DNA of 64,000 bases from Ruminococcus_G sp050944415 (GCA_050944415.1 JBMNRA010000001.1:62001-126000), one strand, 5' to 3'; positions 17,313 to 25,590 are shown, counted from the stretch's first letter. The notes: generated from the letters alone by a model not told the origin. Made by a program: numbers and translations.

Positions 17313-18227
17313 ATGAAAATTGCATTTGACGTTGACGTGCTCGCCAAGCAGATGTCCATCAGCGACTACGTACATAAAGTAGCCGACTGGGGCTATAAGT
17401 ATATCGAGCAGTCTCCCCATCCCCGCATTAACCCCTTTTATAAACATCCTCTGTTTTCCGAGGAATGTCAGGCAGAGTACAAACAGGCCCTCAAAGAGAC
17501 CGGTGTGGAAATCTCATCTTTCATCGTAGTTTATCGCTGGTCCGGCCCCACAGAGGAGCAGCGCCAGCATGCAGTTGCCAACTGGAAACGGATCATAGAG
17601 ATCGCGGTTGATATGGGCGTACCGGTTATTAATACCGAATTCTCCGGCGATCCCAATCAGCAGGAAATCTGCAACGGTATGTTTTACAAATCCATGGAGG
17701 AACTGTTGCCGATTATTGAACGCGAAGGTCTGCGTGTTGAACTGCAGTCCCATCCTTATGACTTCGTAGAACTCAACGATGAAGCCTGCGACATTGTCAA
17801 ATCTTTCCGTTCCAAAAATCTGGGCTATGTTTATTCCGCATCCCACGGCTTTTTCTACGATCAGGGCAAAGGAGACGTACGCCACATGCTCAGATATGCT
17901 GGCAATGATCTGACCCACGTACTGCTGGCAGATACCTGGAATCAGACCAAAGACTGCCGCTATATTCTTAATCCGCCATGGCTCAACAGCCGGGGCCGCG
18001 CAGACGTTACCATCCACCAGCATACTGCCATGGGTGAAGGCGAAGTCGATTTCGATGGCATCTTTGAAACCCTTCGGGAGATGGATTTTGCCAACAAGCA
18101 GCTGAAACCTGATGCGCCAAAGGTTGGCGGCGATAATATTATCTGCGTATCCTACTTTGGATTCCCTGAGAAAATGGATCAGCAGGCGCCGGAAGCTCTG
18201 GAACGCATAAAGAAAGAACTTCTGTAA
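17313..18227 (+). CDS. iolH: Inositol catabolism protein IolH (TIM-barrel isomerase/epimerase fold)
   Basis: A 304-aa sugar phosphate isomerase/epimerase-like TIM-barrel protein. The beginning MKIAFDVDV, the segment WGYKYIEQSPHPRINPFYKHP, and SSFIVVYRWSGP match what I recall of IolH of Bacillus myo-inositol operons; IolH's precise reaction is not established. Conserved metal-ligand candidates are seen in NTEFSGDPNQ, ELQSHP, HVLLADT and GEGEVDFDG. The ATG at 17313 follows AGGAGG at 8 nt; in-frame starts upstream would include promoter DNA. It is the only plus-strand gene in the first 32 kb and ends at its own terminator. Confidence 0.88.
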   Translation: MKIAFDVDVLAKQMSISDYVHKVADWGYKYIEQSPHPRINPFYKHPLFSEECQAEYKQALKETGVEISSFIVVYRWSGPTEEQRQHAVANWKRIIEIAVDMGVPVINTEFSGDPNQQEICNGMFYKSMEELLPIIEREGLRVELQSHPYDFVELNDEACDIVKSFRSKNLGYVYSASHGFFYDQGKGDVRHMLRYAGNDLTHVLLADTWNQTKDCRYILNPPWLNSRGRADVTIHQHTAMGEGEVDFDGIFETLREMDFANKQLKPDAPKVGGDNIICVSYFGFPEKMDQQAPEALERIKKELL

Positions 18228-18245
18228 AACGATGATTTTTAACAG

Positions 18246-18287
18246 CAGTGCCGGAATACTGCAGAGTATTCCAGGCACTGTATTTTT
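18246..18287 (+). terminator. Terminator after iolH
   Basis: CAGTGCC-GGAATACT stem with GCAG loop, one bulged A, and a TATTTTTGT tail on the plus strand. It sits between the convergent iolH and mgtA genes. Confidence 0.85.
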
Positions 18288-18305
18288 GTCAGAAAGAAAA
18301 ATATT

Positions 18306-20966
18306 TTACAGCAGTTCCCCATACCGGCGGATATACACTTTTTTTACCGCAGTTACAAGAACCATGTATCCCAGCACGATTACCGCCAGACAAAGGAAAA
18401 ATGCCGGCGGAAGGGCTGTAAGCTCCAGCGCCGTACCTAATGGAGTAAAGGGAATCAGGGTAACAATGCCAATTCCCATAAAGGACAGCAGTGTAACGGA
18501 AGCCGATGCGTGGCTCTGTATAAATGGTATTTTCGCCGTACGGATCATATGAATGACCAGTGTCTGGCTCCACATGGATTCCACAAACCATCCGGTCTGA
18601 AACAGTGCAATATACAGATCCTGTATCTGCGGGTCTGTGATCTGTAAAAATGTCTGACCGCCCACGGCTCCGGGACAGATCACAAAGTACATGAGAAGAT
18701 AGGTCATAATATCAAAGATTGAACTGATCGGCCCGATCCACAGCATAAACCGGCTGATACCCGAAGCATCCCAGCGGCGCGGCACTGTAAGATAGCAGGC
18801 ATCTACATTATCCCAGGAAATTGCCGTGCAGGAGATGTCATAAATCAGATTCAGCAGAATCAGATGCAGCGATGCCATAGGCAGAAAAGGAAGAAAAGCG
18901 CTCGCCGCCAGTACGGAAAGCATATTTCCAAAATTGGAAGATGCCGTCATCTTAATATATTTGATCATATTGGCATAGGTTTTTCTTCCTTCCACCACTC
19001 CCTGTTTCAGTACAGTCAGATCTTTTTCCAGCAGCACAACAGCTGCGGATTCTTTGGCAATATCCACTGCCGTATCAACGGAAATTCCCACATCAGAAGC
19101 TTTCATGGCGGCCGCGTCATTGATGCCGTCTCCCATATATCCCACGCTGTGTCCATTTTCTCTCAGCACACGGACAATGCGTGCCTTCTGCAGCGGCGAC
19201 AGCTTGGCAAACACCGTCACCTGCTCCGCCGTCTCAGCCAGCTTATCATCACTGATGTTATCCAGCTGGTCACCCAGGAGAATTCTGTCCACATTAAGAC
19301 CTACCTGACGGCAGATGGCGCAGGTAACCTTTTCATTGTCGCCGGTAAGAACTTTAATGGCAACTCCATACTTTTTCAGCGCTTCAACTGCAGCTTTCGC
19401 GGTTTCCTTCGGCGGGTCCAGAAAAGCAAGGAATCCAATCAGCACCATATCTTTCTCATCTCCGGCCGAGAACTGCCCTACCGGAGACGGATTGGTCTTC
19501 TGAGCTACTGCAATGACGCGCATGCCCCGTTTATTCAGTTCATCAGATTTTGCGAGAACCTGCCTGCGCACCTTATCCTCAAGCGGCCGGATCTCTCCGC
19601 CGCATTCTGCACAGGAACAGCATTTCAGCATTTCTTCCACGGCGCCTTTGGTAACCATCTGAGTCTTTCCTTCCGCGTCTTCCACAACCACGCTCATTCT
19701 GCGGCGTTCAAAGTCAAAGGGAACCTCATCCACCTTTTTGTATTTCTGAATCAATTCTTCGGACCCCAACTCTTCCTGTCTGGCAATTACGGCTACATCG
19801 ATCAGATTTTTAAGTCCTGTCTGAAAGTAACTATTTAAAAATGCATGACGCAGAACTCTGTTATCTTCTTTCCCATCCACATTCAAATGATATTCCAGCA
19901 CCACCTTATCCTGCGTAAGAGTTCCTGTTTTATCCGTACAGAGAATATCAATGGAGCCCAGATTCTGAATGGCATTCAGATCTTTGATAATGACTTTTTC
20001 TCTGCCCATGGCCATCGCTCCCTTGGCCAGTGATGTGGTAACAATCATAGGCAGCATCTCCGGAGTCAGTCCCACAGCCACTGAAATAGCAAAAAGCACC
20101 GCCTGCATCCAGTCTCCCTTTGTAAACCCGTTGATAAACAAAACCACCGGCACCATGATCAGCATGAAACGGATCAGCACCCATGAAACAGCATTGACGC
20201 CCTTTTCAAATGTGGTTTTCGGCGGCTTTTCATTGAGAGTTCTGGCTGTCTCACCCAGCATGGTATCATTTCCCACCGCGATCACAATGGCTCTCGCGCT
20301 GCCGCTGATCACATTGCTTCCCATAAACGCCAGATTTTCCGTTTCCGTCAGAGCTTTCTTACGGCTGACAATCCCGCCGCATTTTTCCACCGGCTCACTT
20401 TCTCCGGTCAGAGATGACTGGCTGATAAACAGATCCTTCGCTTCCAGTATTCTCACATCCGCCGGTATCATATCTCCGGCAGACAGATATACCATGTCGC
20501 CTGCCACGATTTCTTCCATAAGAATTTCCGATTTATCACCTTCCCGCAGGACGCATGCTGTTGTGCGGATCATACTGTTTAATTTATCCGCCGCATTTCC
20601 GCTGCGGGTCTCCTGTACAAAACGCAGAATACCGGAAATCATCACCAGAACCGTTATAATAATCACTGTGGCATAATTTTTGTCGCCTGGGGCCGCCATC
20701 AGAATATCCGTAAAAACAGAAATAACCGCCAGCGCCAGCAAAACAACGGTAAATGGATTGATAAAGGCGGCAAAAAGTCTCTGGATAACGGGATTTTTTC
20801 TGCCGTAGGTGAGAATATTCCCGCCATATTCAACTCTTAACTTTTCTGCCGTTTCCTCTGTCAGACCTTCTTTTCCTGTTCCATATTTCTTTACTAATTC
20901 TTTTTCCTCATGAGCAGACGCCCAGTACAGTCTTTCTACTGCTTTTTTATTTGTATTTTTCATCAT
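18306..20966 (-). CDS. mgtA: Mg2+-transporting P-type ATPase
   Basis: Type IIIB P-type ATPase of 886 aa that imports Mg2+ across the membrane. Seen: actuator motif SSLTGESEPV, phosphorylation motif CTDKTGTLTQD, nucleotide-binding TKGAVEEM and the hinge GDGINDAAAMKASDVGIS, with about ten membrane helices; C-terminal helices fit MgtA/MgtB rather than Ca2+ pumps. The ATG at 20966 (ATGATG) has GGGAGG 7 nt upstream. It lies behind a 500-nt leader with an M-box riboswitch, which independently supports Mg2+ as substrate. Converges on iolH. Confidence 0.95.
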   Translation of the reverse strand: MMKNTNKKAVERLYWASAHEEKELVKKYGTGKEGLTEETAEKLRVEYGGNILTYGRKNPVIQRLFAAFINPFTVVLLALAVISVFTDILMAAPGDKNYATVIIITVLVMISGILRFVQETRSGNAADKLNSMIRTTACVLREGDKSEILMEEIVAGDMVYLSAGDMIPADVRILEAKDLFISQSSLTGESEPVEKCGGIVSRKKALTETENLAFMGSNVISGSARAIVIAVGNDTMLGETARTLNEKPPKTTFEKGVNAVSWVLIRFMLIMVPVVLFINGFTKGDWMQAVLFAISVAVGLTPEMLPMIVTTSLAKGAMAMGREKVIIKDLNAIQNLGSIDILCTDKTGTLTQDKVVLEYHLNVDGKEDNRVLRHAFLNSYFQTGLKNLIDVAVIARQEELGSEELIQKYKKVDEVPFDFERRRMSVVVEDAEGKTQMVTKGAVEEMLKCCSCAECGGEIRPLEDKVRRQVLAKSDELNKRGMRVIAVAQKTNPSPVGQFSAGDEKDMVLIGFLAFLDPPKETAKAAVEALKKYGVAIKVLTGDNEKVTCAICRQVGLNVDRILLGDQLDNISDDKLAETAEQVTVFAKLSPLQKARIVRVLRENGHSVGYMGDGINDAAAMKASDVGISVDTAVDIAKESAAVVLLEKDLTVLKQGVVEGRKTYANMIKYIKMTASSNFGNMLSVLAASAFLPFLPMASLHLILLNLIYDISCTAISWDNVDACYLTVPRRWDASGISRFMLWIGPISSIFDIMTYLLMYFVICPGAVGGQTFLQITDPQIQDLYIALFQTGWFVESMWSQTLVIHMIRTAKIPFIQSHASASVTLLSFMGIGIVTLIPFTPLGTALELTALPPAFFLCLAVIVLGYMVLVTAVKKVYIRRYGELL

Positions 20967-21095
20967 TTCCGTACCTCCCAAATTAAAGACTCAGCTAACA
21001 GTTGCCAGGAAAAGGTACAGTGTACATTTTTCACACCCTTGTTTCCTTATTTTAGGGCGCAAAAAAGCCACCGTCCTGCAAATACTTCTTTACAA

Positions 21096-21171
21096 AACGA
21101 TGGCCTCATAAATCATACGAGATAAACGTTACAGGCAGACGCACCCGCAGCGTATAAACAACCATCGTTTC
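21096..21171 (-). promoter_or_regulatory. Long-range hairpin in the mgtA leader
   Basis: On the minus strand AAACGATGG (21163-21171) can pair perfectly with CCATCGTTT (21096-21104) across a 58-nt loop. The 5' arm lies inside a 24-codon ORF, so ribosome position on that ORF would decide whether the hairpin forms. The pairing is seen; the regulatory role is inferred. Confidence 0.5.
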
Positions 21172-21204
21172 GTCATTTTCTCACAACTTCGCCCATGTTC
21201 CACG
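21130..21204 (-). CDS. Putative 24-aa leader peptide of mgtA
   Basis: Short ORF with GTG start at 21204, preceded by AGGAAGG at 9 nt, ending in TAA at 21130. The predicted peptide begins MEHGRSCEKM and ends in a Cys-rich stretch, TKRWLFIRCGCVCL, with three Cys among its last six residues. An internal ATG at codon 10 could also start. It lies between the M-box terminator and mgtA. Codons for Cys and Arg near the end overlap the 5' side of a possible hairpin. No known family; it could be a regulatory leader or chance. Confidence 0.4.
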
Positions 21205-21237
21205 GTGCATCACCTTCCTTTTTTGTTTTCCTTTAAC

Positions 21238-21271
21238 GAAAAAATCCCGTATGTCCGGAGAACATACGGGA
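21238..21271 (-). terminator. Riboswitch terminator of mgtA leader
   Basis: Perfect 9-bp stem CCCGTATGT/ACATACGGG followed on the minus strand by ATTTTTTC. It directly follows the M-box and is the expression platform: terminator when Mg2+ is plentiful, antiterminated when scarce (known for M-box). Confidence 0.9.
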
Positions 21272-21289
21272 AATCATACCACTTCTTGT

Positions 21290-21440
21290 ACATTCGTTTG
21301 AGCTTTAACTCTGGAGGGCGGTGAAACTGTATTATGATACACCTTACGTACGATGTACCCTGTTCAAACCAGCTCATAGTGTCTCCACTATTTCGCGGCA
21401 ACAGTCCATATCCCTGCAGGAGCCTTACCTACCGAACATC
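21290..21440 (-). ncRNA. M-box (ykoK leader) Mg2+ riboswitch
   Basis: The minus strand carries the conserved M-box core: GGTAGGTAAGGCTCCTGC, then ATATGGACTGTTGCCGCGAA, GGAGACACTATGAG and, at the 3' end, AAAGCTCAAACGAATG. The outer P1 helix pairs TGTTCG with CGAATG. A terminator follows at 21238-21271 and a Mg2+ transporter gene lies downstream, as expected. In known M-boxes Mg2+ binding compacts the RNA and allows termination. Exact boundaries are approximate. Confidence 0.9.
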
Positions 21441-21444
21441 GTAA

Positions 21445-21473
21445 CCGTATCACAGTTTTTTTTCTTTGTCAAC
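21445..21473 (-). promoter_or_regulatory. Promoter of the mgtA leader
   Basis: Minus-strand TTGACA (21468-21473), 17-nt spacer, then TGATACGGT in which TACGGT (21445-21450) is a weak -10 helped by an upstream TG. The start would be a few bases before the M-box. Only 14 nt separate it from the stop of the upstream regulator gene. Confidence 0.7.
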
Positions 21474-21486
21474 CCGAAAAAAATTT

Positions 21487-22923
21487 TCACGAACGCTTTT
21501 TTGCATTCCGCATGTAAGAACGCAGTCCCATCACCCCGCACAATACTGCTACAATTCCAAAAATAATCAGAATAATCATGATCACATTCCACGGCGTATG
21601 AATAAAATCCCAGACAGAAAAATCAAAGGGAATCCGCAGCAGATACGGATTGTCAAATTCCCCGTACTTCACCGACAGAATCTGATCCAAAATCCAGGGA
21701 GCCATCCAAAGCCACACCCCTGACCATGCCGATGATACAGAAGCTTTCAGCCATCCGTTTACCGGCAGGTACCGCACCGCCCCCATAATTCCCCAGGGAA
21801 GCGTCAGACATAAAAGAGCGACGGGCAAACTTATCGTCCAGAAATTATTCATTCCATTGCTCACTCCGTCAATCAACAGAATCAACAGCAGCAGAATGGT
21901 CTCCAGCGCAAAATAGATCAGCGCCTTATGCCGGTACAGCGGAAGACCACGCAGCATCTGACGCAGGATAACCGGCAGGAAGAAGAGCCCCAGACCAAAG
22001 AGCACTCCAGCCGCGGCAGGCAGGAACCAGCGTCCGCCTCCATGGATACAGCTTACCAGCAGCAGAACCAGCAGCAGTCCCGTTTCTGTCAGCAGATAGA
22101 CGGACAATTTTCTCTCCGCCGCCCACTGCGGCCAGGGAAACTGCCACAATAATACAGGCAGAAAAAACAAACTCAGACCGAATATGGTTCCAGCCGCAGC
22201 AACCGGAAACCAGTCGCCTCCGGTATACAAACATCCCACCAACAACAAAATCAGCAGCAGTCCCGTCACTGTCAGCAAATATACCGATACTTTCCGGTCC
22301 GCCATATAAGGCGGCAGTGGAAGCAGCGGAAGCAAAAAAGGCAGAAACACAAGAACTGTTCCAAAAAGCACCGCCGTCCCTGCCAGAAGGAACCAGTCGC
22401 CCCCGCTGTAAATACAGCAGACAAGCAGCAGAAATTCCAGAGAACACAGAAAAGTTCCAAAAGACAGCGGAAGCTTGTAATTCTCTGTTCTGGCATCCAG
22501 CGCCGCCAGTGCCGGCACAAGAGTCAGGGAGGCAATCATCATAACACTCCCCATTACAATAAAGAACCAGTCCAGTCTGTGCTGCGCGGCCAGATTTCCA
22601 ATTCCGCATCCAATAAGAATAAGACCATAAATAATGTACTGGGACAAACGGTAATTCCGGGTCAGCTTCCTATATTTCTCGGCAAGTTTCTCCGATACTC
22701 TGCGGCTGGTATCCTCACTTCCGCTCAACAGTTCATGCTCTGTAACATTAAGAACACTGCAGATATTCTGCACCAGTGTGATGTCCGGATAACTCAGCCC
22801 CCTCTCCCATTTGCTGACAGCAGATTCTGTTACGAAAAGCTTCTGTGCCAGCTCCTTCTGTGTCATCCCCAGCTCCCCGCGGCGCTGAAGTATGTATGCG
22901 CCAAAGGTTTTCTTATTTTCCAT
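21487..22923 (-). CDS. XRE-family regulator fused to a repeated membrane domain
   Basis: A 478-aa protein with an N-terminal Cro/C1 helix-turn-helix (residues about 5-60: QRRGELGMTQKELAQKLFV then ESAVSKWERGLSYPD) joined to a large membrane region. The membrane part holds three clear tandem copies of a roughly 61-aa unit of two helices, with pattern SVYLLTxTGLLL, GGxWF, FGLxLFFLPV, plus a fourth worn copy. The ATG at 22923 has AAGGAG 9 nt upstream; a TTG three codons earlier abuts that site. It may sense a membrane or ion signal, but its targets are unknown. It ends 14 nt before the mgtA promoter, with no terminator between, so its transcript can run into the M-box. Confidence 0.85.
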   Translation of the reverse strand: MENKKTFGAYILQRRGELGMTQKELAQKLFVTESAVSKWERGLSYPDITLVQNICSVLNVTEHELLSGSEDTSRRVSEKLAEKYRKLTRNYRLSQYIIYGLILIGCGIGNLAAQHRLDWFFIVMGSVMMIASLTLVPALAALDARTENYKLPLSFGTFLCSLEFLLLVCCIYSGGDWFLLAGTAVLFGTVLVFLPFLLPLLPLPPYMADRKVSVYLLTVTGLLLILLLVGCLYTGGDWFPVAAAGTIFGLSLFFLPVLLWQFPWPQWAAERKLSVYLLTETGLLLVLLLVSCIHGGGRWFLPAAAGVLFGLGLFFLPVILRQMLRGLPLYRHKALIYFALETILLLLILLIDGVSNGMNNFWTISLPVALLCLTLPWGIMGAVRYLPVNGWLKASVSSAWSGVWLWMAPWILDQILSVKYGEFDNPYLLRIPFDFSVWDFIHTPWNVIMIILIIFGIVAVLCGVMGLRSYMRNAKKRS

Positions 22924-22945
22924 ACTGATCAACTCCTTTTTCCGT

Positions 22946-22957
22946 CTTTACGTAAAG
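22946..22957. promoter_or_regulatory. 12-bp palindrome upstream of the XRE gene
   Basis: CTTTACGTAAAG is a perfect palindrome 23 bp before the XRE start codon, a fitting place for self-repression by this regulator. Binding is inferred. Confidence 0.4.
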
Positions 22958-23019
22958 GATAGAAAGACAGTTAAAAAAAGTCAATCATTTACGGCAAAAT
23001 CTCCGCTCGACTGTCAGGA

Positions 23020-23040
23020 AAGTCCCGTAATTTGGGGCTT
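23020..23040 (-). terminator. Weak hairpin after the Rpn gene
   Basis: AAGCCCC/GGGACTT pairing (one G-U) just after the Rpn stop codon, with a short TTTCC tail on the minus strand. It is a weak terminator candidate in the 117-nt gap before the XRE gene. Confidence 0.4.
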
Positions 23041-24381
23041 TTACGCAGACTCCATGCTCCTTTGGACAGTTTCCGGATCAATTTCCAGCAGAGCCGCAAT
23101 TTCTTCTTTCTGAAGACCTTTGTCCATTTTCTTTCGGATCAGATTCCTCAGCATTTCATCTTTTCCTTCCTCTTTCGCGTCCTCGACCATTTCTTTCAGG
23201 CCGCTCATCATCTCGCGTCTTCCCTCCTCTTTCGCGTCCTCGACCATTTCTTTCAGGCCGCTCATCATCTCGCGTCTTCCTTCCTCTTTCGCGTCCTCGA
23301 CCATTTCTTTCAGGCCGCTCATCATCTCGCGTCTTCCCTCCTCTTTCGCGTCCTCGACCATTTCTTTCAGGCCGCTCATCATCTCGCGTCTTCCTTCCTC
23401 TTTCGCGTCCTCGACCATTTCTTTCAAGCCGCTCATCATTTCGCGTCTTCCTTCCTCTTTCGCATCCTCGACCATTTCTTTCAGGCCGCTCATCATCTCG
23501 CGTCTTCCTTCCTCTTTCGCGTCCTCGACCATTTCTTTCAAGCCGCTCATCATTTCGCGTCTTCCTTCCTCTTTCGCATCCGCTATCATATCATCAATAG
23601 CTTTACACATATCAATCCGCTCCTTTCCTTTCCGGCTTTCCTCTTTTATCCTGTCCAGTTCTTTCGTATTTGACATCACGCTGATCAGATCAAAGGCATC
23701 TTCCGGCAGCATGGCCAGACTTTCCTTTTCCTTTTCTATAAATCTCAGCATTTTTTCCTTATCATCTGCGTTTTGAAAGAATCCAAAGACCATCTTCAAA
23801 TCGGTCTGAAACCGCCCGGTATGAGGATAGTTCCCTACTTCAATTACATAGAGAGGATAATCTGCAATCAGGTCCTGCATCTCCGGCGACAGTCCGTCAA
23901 TATCCAGCAGTTCTTTCAGACTTCTGGCACCATCCCATTGACGTCCGAAATATAGAATAAGCGTTATCACCGGAAGAAACCGATCTTCTGGCGATATTCC
24001 GGACAGATATCCTGCTCCCTCCAGATCTTTTTTCTCCCTGTGCTCCTGTCTTCTGAGCAGAACCTGCTGCTCATACCGCTGCGCATCGTAATTCATTACC
24101 CGAACCGGCATCGTGTAATCCACATAGCTTTGCTCTTCCAGGCAAATCACCACAAACTGAGTACCGCAGGCTACCTTCCGAACCGCATCCCGATATTCTT
24201 TTTTCGTCTCAGCTTTTCCGATCTTTCCGCCTTTTCTGACACGAAATTCCATACTGTCCTCTTCCTGGATATCCTCAGGACGAATTACCGGTTTTCCTCC
24301 AAAGCAGTGAACGTTAATCAGATCGGCAAATCGGCTTTTTCTTTTCAAATAAACCGCCGTCAATATATCTTTTTCCCTCAT
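23041..24381 (-). CDS. Rpn-family (PD-(D/E)XK) putative nuclease/transposase with C-terminal repeats
   Basis: A 446-aa protein of the Rpn/YhgA-like family, whose E. coli members are Ca2+-stimulated DNases that promote recA-independent recombination. The N-terminal 250 aa carry family features such as VVICLEEQSYVDYTMPVRVM. Residues from about 265 to 400 are seven tandem copies of a 19-aa charged unit (DAKEEGRREMMSGLKEMVE), predicted to form a long amphipathic helix or coiled coil, followed by a short tail MDKGLQKEEIAALLEIDPET typical of the family. AAAGGAGG lies 4-5 nt before the ATG. No IS ends are seen around it. Confidence 0.85.
   Translation of the reverse strand: MREKDILTAVYLKRKSRFADLINVHCFGGKPVIRPEDIQEEDSMEFRVRKGGKIGKAETKKEYRDAVRKVACGTQFVVICLEEQSYVDYTMPVRVMNYDAQRYEQQVLLRRQEHREKKDLEGAGYLSGISPEDRFLPVITLILYFGRQWDGARSLKELLDIDGLSPEMQDLIADYPLYVIEVGNYPHTGRFQTDLKMVFGFFQNADDKEKMLRFIEKEKESLAMLPEDAFDLISVMSNTKELDRIKEESRKGKERIDMCKAIDDMIADAKEEGRREMMSGLKEMVEDAKEEGRREMMSGLKEMVEDAKEEGRREMMSGLKEMVEDAKEEGRREMMSGLKEMVEDAKEEGRREMMSGLKEMVEDAKEEGRREMMSGLKEMVEDAKEEGRREMMSGLKEMVEDAKEEGKDEMLRNLIRKKMDKGLQKEEIAALLEIDPETVQRSMESA
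23171..23569 (-). repeat. Seven 57-bp coding tandem repeats
   Basis: Seven head-to-tail copies of a 57-bp unit, plus the first bases of an eighth, within the Rpn gene. Copies differ at only a few positions (for example CTCGCG versus TTCGCG, GCGTCC versus GCATCC) and two variants alternate. The period is a multiple of three, so copy-number change keeps the frame. Near-identity points to recent expansion or gene conversion. Confidence 0.97.
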
Positions 24382-24617
24382 GCATCCTCCTTTCTGTCAG
24401 ATGCATATCAGAGCTTTGCTTTATTATACTAAATCAGGACTGTATTTGCAATATTTCACGCTGCATCTGCTCTTTTTTTAATTGATAAATGGATTAAAAT
24501 GGAATTCATCGGCCGAATGGCCATTGATGCCGGAAACCCCCGGCTGTCAGAATTAGAATGAATGTATTATAACATACCCGTTTCTGTCACAAAAGTCTCG
24601 TTTTGTTGCGGCGCTGA

Positions 24618-24664
24618 AGAAAAAACGCCATCCGCTTTTGCATCTTCACAAAAAGCAGATGGCG
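24618..24664 (-). terminator. Terminator after the ABC exporter remnant
   Basis: Minus-strand stem CGCCATCTGCTTTT pairing with AAAAGCGGATGGCG and a TTTTTT tail. The 236 nt from here to the Rpn start hold no gene that I can recognise. Confidence 0.85.
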
Positions 24665-24673
24665 GTCCGTCGT

Positions 24674-25520
24674 CTATGACACTCTGATTTTCTCCATCTC
24701 ATACACCTGATCCGCCACATTCATGGTGGAATCACGATGGGAAACCAGCACTACGGTCTTTTCACCGCAGCTTTCCTTCAGTGTTTTCAGCACAACGCCC
24801 TCATTCAGAGCATCCAGATTACTGGTTGGCTCATCCAGCAGAAGGAGGGGAGCATCGTGGAGAAAAGCTCTGGCAATTCCGATTCTCTGCCGCTCGCCTC
24901 CGGATAAGGTATCACCCAGCTCGCCCACCGGAGTATCGTAACCCTGTGGAAGGCTCATAATAAAGGGATGGATGGAAGCTTTCTTTGCCGCCTCCACAAT
25001 CTCTTCCCGGGAAGCTCCCGGCTTTCCCACCACAATATTTTCTGCAATGGAATCGTGAAACAGATAAGTTTCCTGAGTTACATAACTTTCCATGTCTCTC
25101 AGATCTTTGGTATTGATCCTGCGCAGATGCTTCCCTTATCCACATCCCAGAACCGCATTAGAAGCTTGAGAATCGTAGACTTTCCGGAGCCGCTGGCGCC
25201 GTGGATGCCAAGGATCTTCCCCTGGGGAACGTTAAGAGAACAATTTTTCAAAATTTCTTCCTCTTCATAAGCAAAGTCTACCTGGTTCACAGAAACCGGT
25301 CCAAATCCAGCCGGCACGCGTTCACTTCCGCGGTCTCTTCATCCACGCCGCAGACCATTTCCAGAAACTGTGTCAGATTCTGGTGTCTGGACAGACATTC
25401 TGCCCCCTGAGCCTTGCCAAAAGCCGTCAGGGTAAGACTTTGCCCGGATTCCCAAAATTCCAGATTTTTTCCCACTGCCTGACTCATAAGGTTTTTTTCT
25501 TTCCTTCCCGTTACTTTCAT
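24674..25520 (-). pseudogene. Decayed ABC exporter (fused membrane/ATPase type)
   Basis: Three frames together encode pieces of one exporter. 25287-25520 has a start and a remnant of the last membrane helix and linker (LTAFGKAQGAECLSRHQN). 25099-25317 has the first ATPase half with Walker A GASGSGKST. 24674-25120 has the second half with signature TLSGGERQRIGIARA, Walker B LLLLDEPTSNLD and the switch His in LVSHRDS. A frameshift near 25117 (continuation reads RRINTKDLRDMESYV) and another near 25310 break the frame, and most of the membrane domain is deleted. Promoter palindrome and terminator survive at the ends, so the decay appears recent. Confidence 0.85.
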
Positions 25521-25538
25521 CTCCTTCTTTCTTTTTAT

Positions 25539-25556
25539 AGTTAGTTTTTACTAACT
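25539..25556. promoter_or_regulatory. 18-bp palindromic operator upstream of the exporter remnant
   Basis: AGTTAGT-TTTT-ACTAACT, a perfect inverted repeat 19 bp before the first in-frame start. It has the size and position of a TetR- or MarR-type operator that once controlled the exporter. No such regulator is encoded nearby. Confidence 0.5.
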
Positions 25557-25572
25557 TATGCCTTTGTAAAGA

Positions 25573-25590
25573 GCCGCTGCCTGCAGCGGC
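25573..25590 (-). terminator. Hairpin after the MacB-like permease gene
   Basis: GCCGCTG/CAGCGGC with a 4-nt loop, extendable by G-U and A-T pairs, ahead of TCTTT on the minus strand and TTGTTTTT on the plus strand. It is the likely end of the permease transcript, though the T-tract is poor in that direction. Confidence 0.55.

Noticed and set aside
18864..19838. 324-codon plus-strand frame
   Set aside because: Antisense to mgtA; the translated protein is His/Arg-rich without any domain, while mgtA in this stretch has all P-type motifs.
23171..23569. Regular repeats that could look like a CRISPR array
   Set aside because: Units are directly adjacent with no unique spacers, the period is 57 bp and they code in frame within the Rpn gene.
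23032..23776. Two long plus-strand frames with repeated residues opposite the Rpn gene
   Set aside because: They are shadows of the 57-bp repeats; the minus frame has the ribosome site, the nuclease domain and a normal start.
24382..24617. Additional small gene or remnant between Rpn and the exporter remnant
   Set aside because: Only short palindromes (GGCCGAATGGCC, GCCGGAAACCCCCGGC) are seen; no frame longer than a few codons with a ribosome site.
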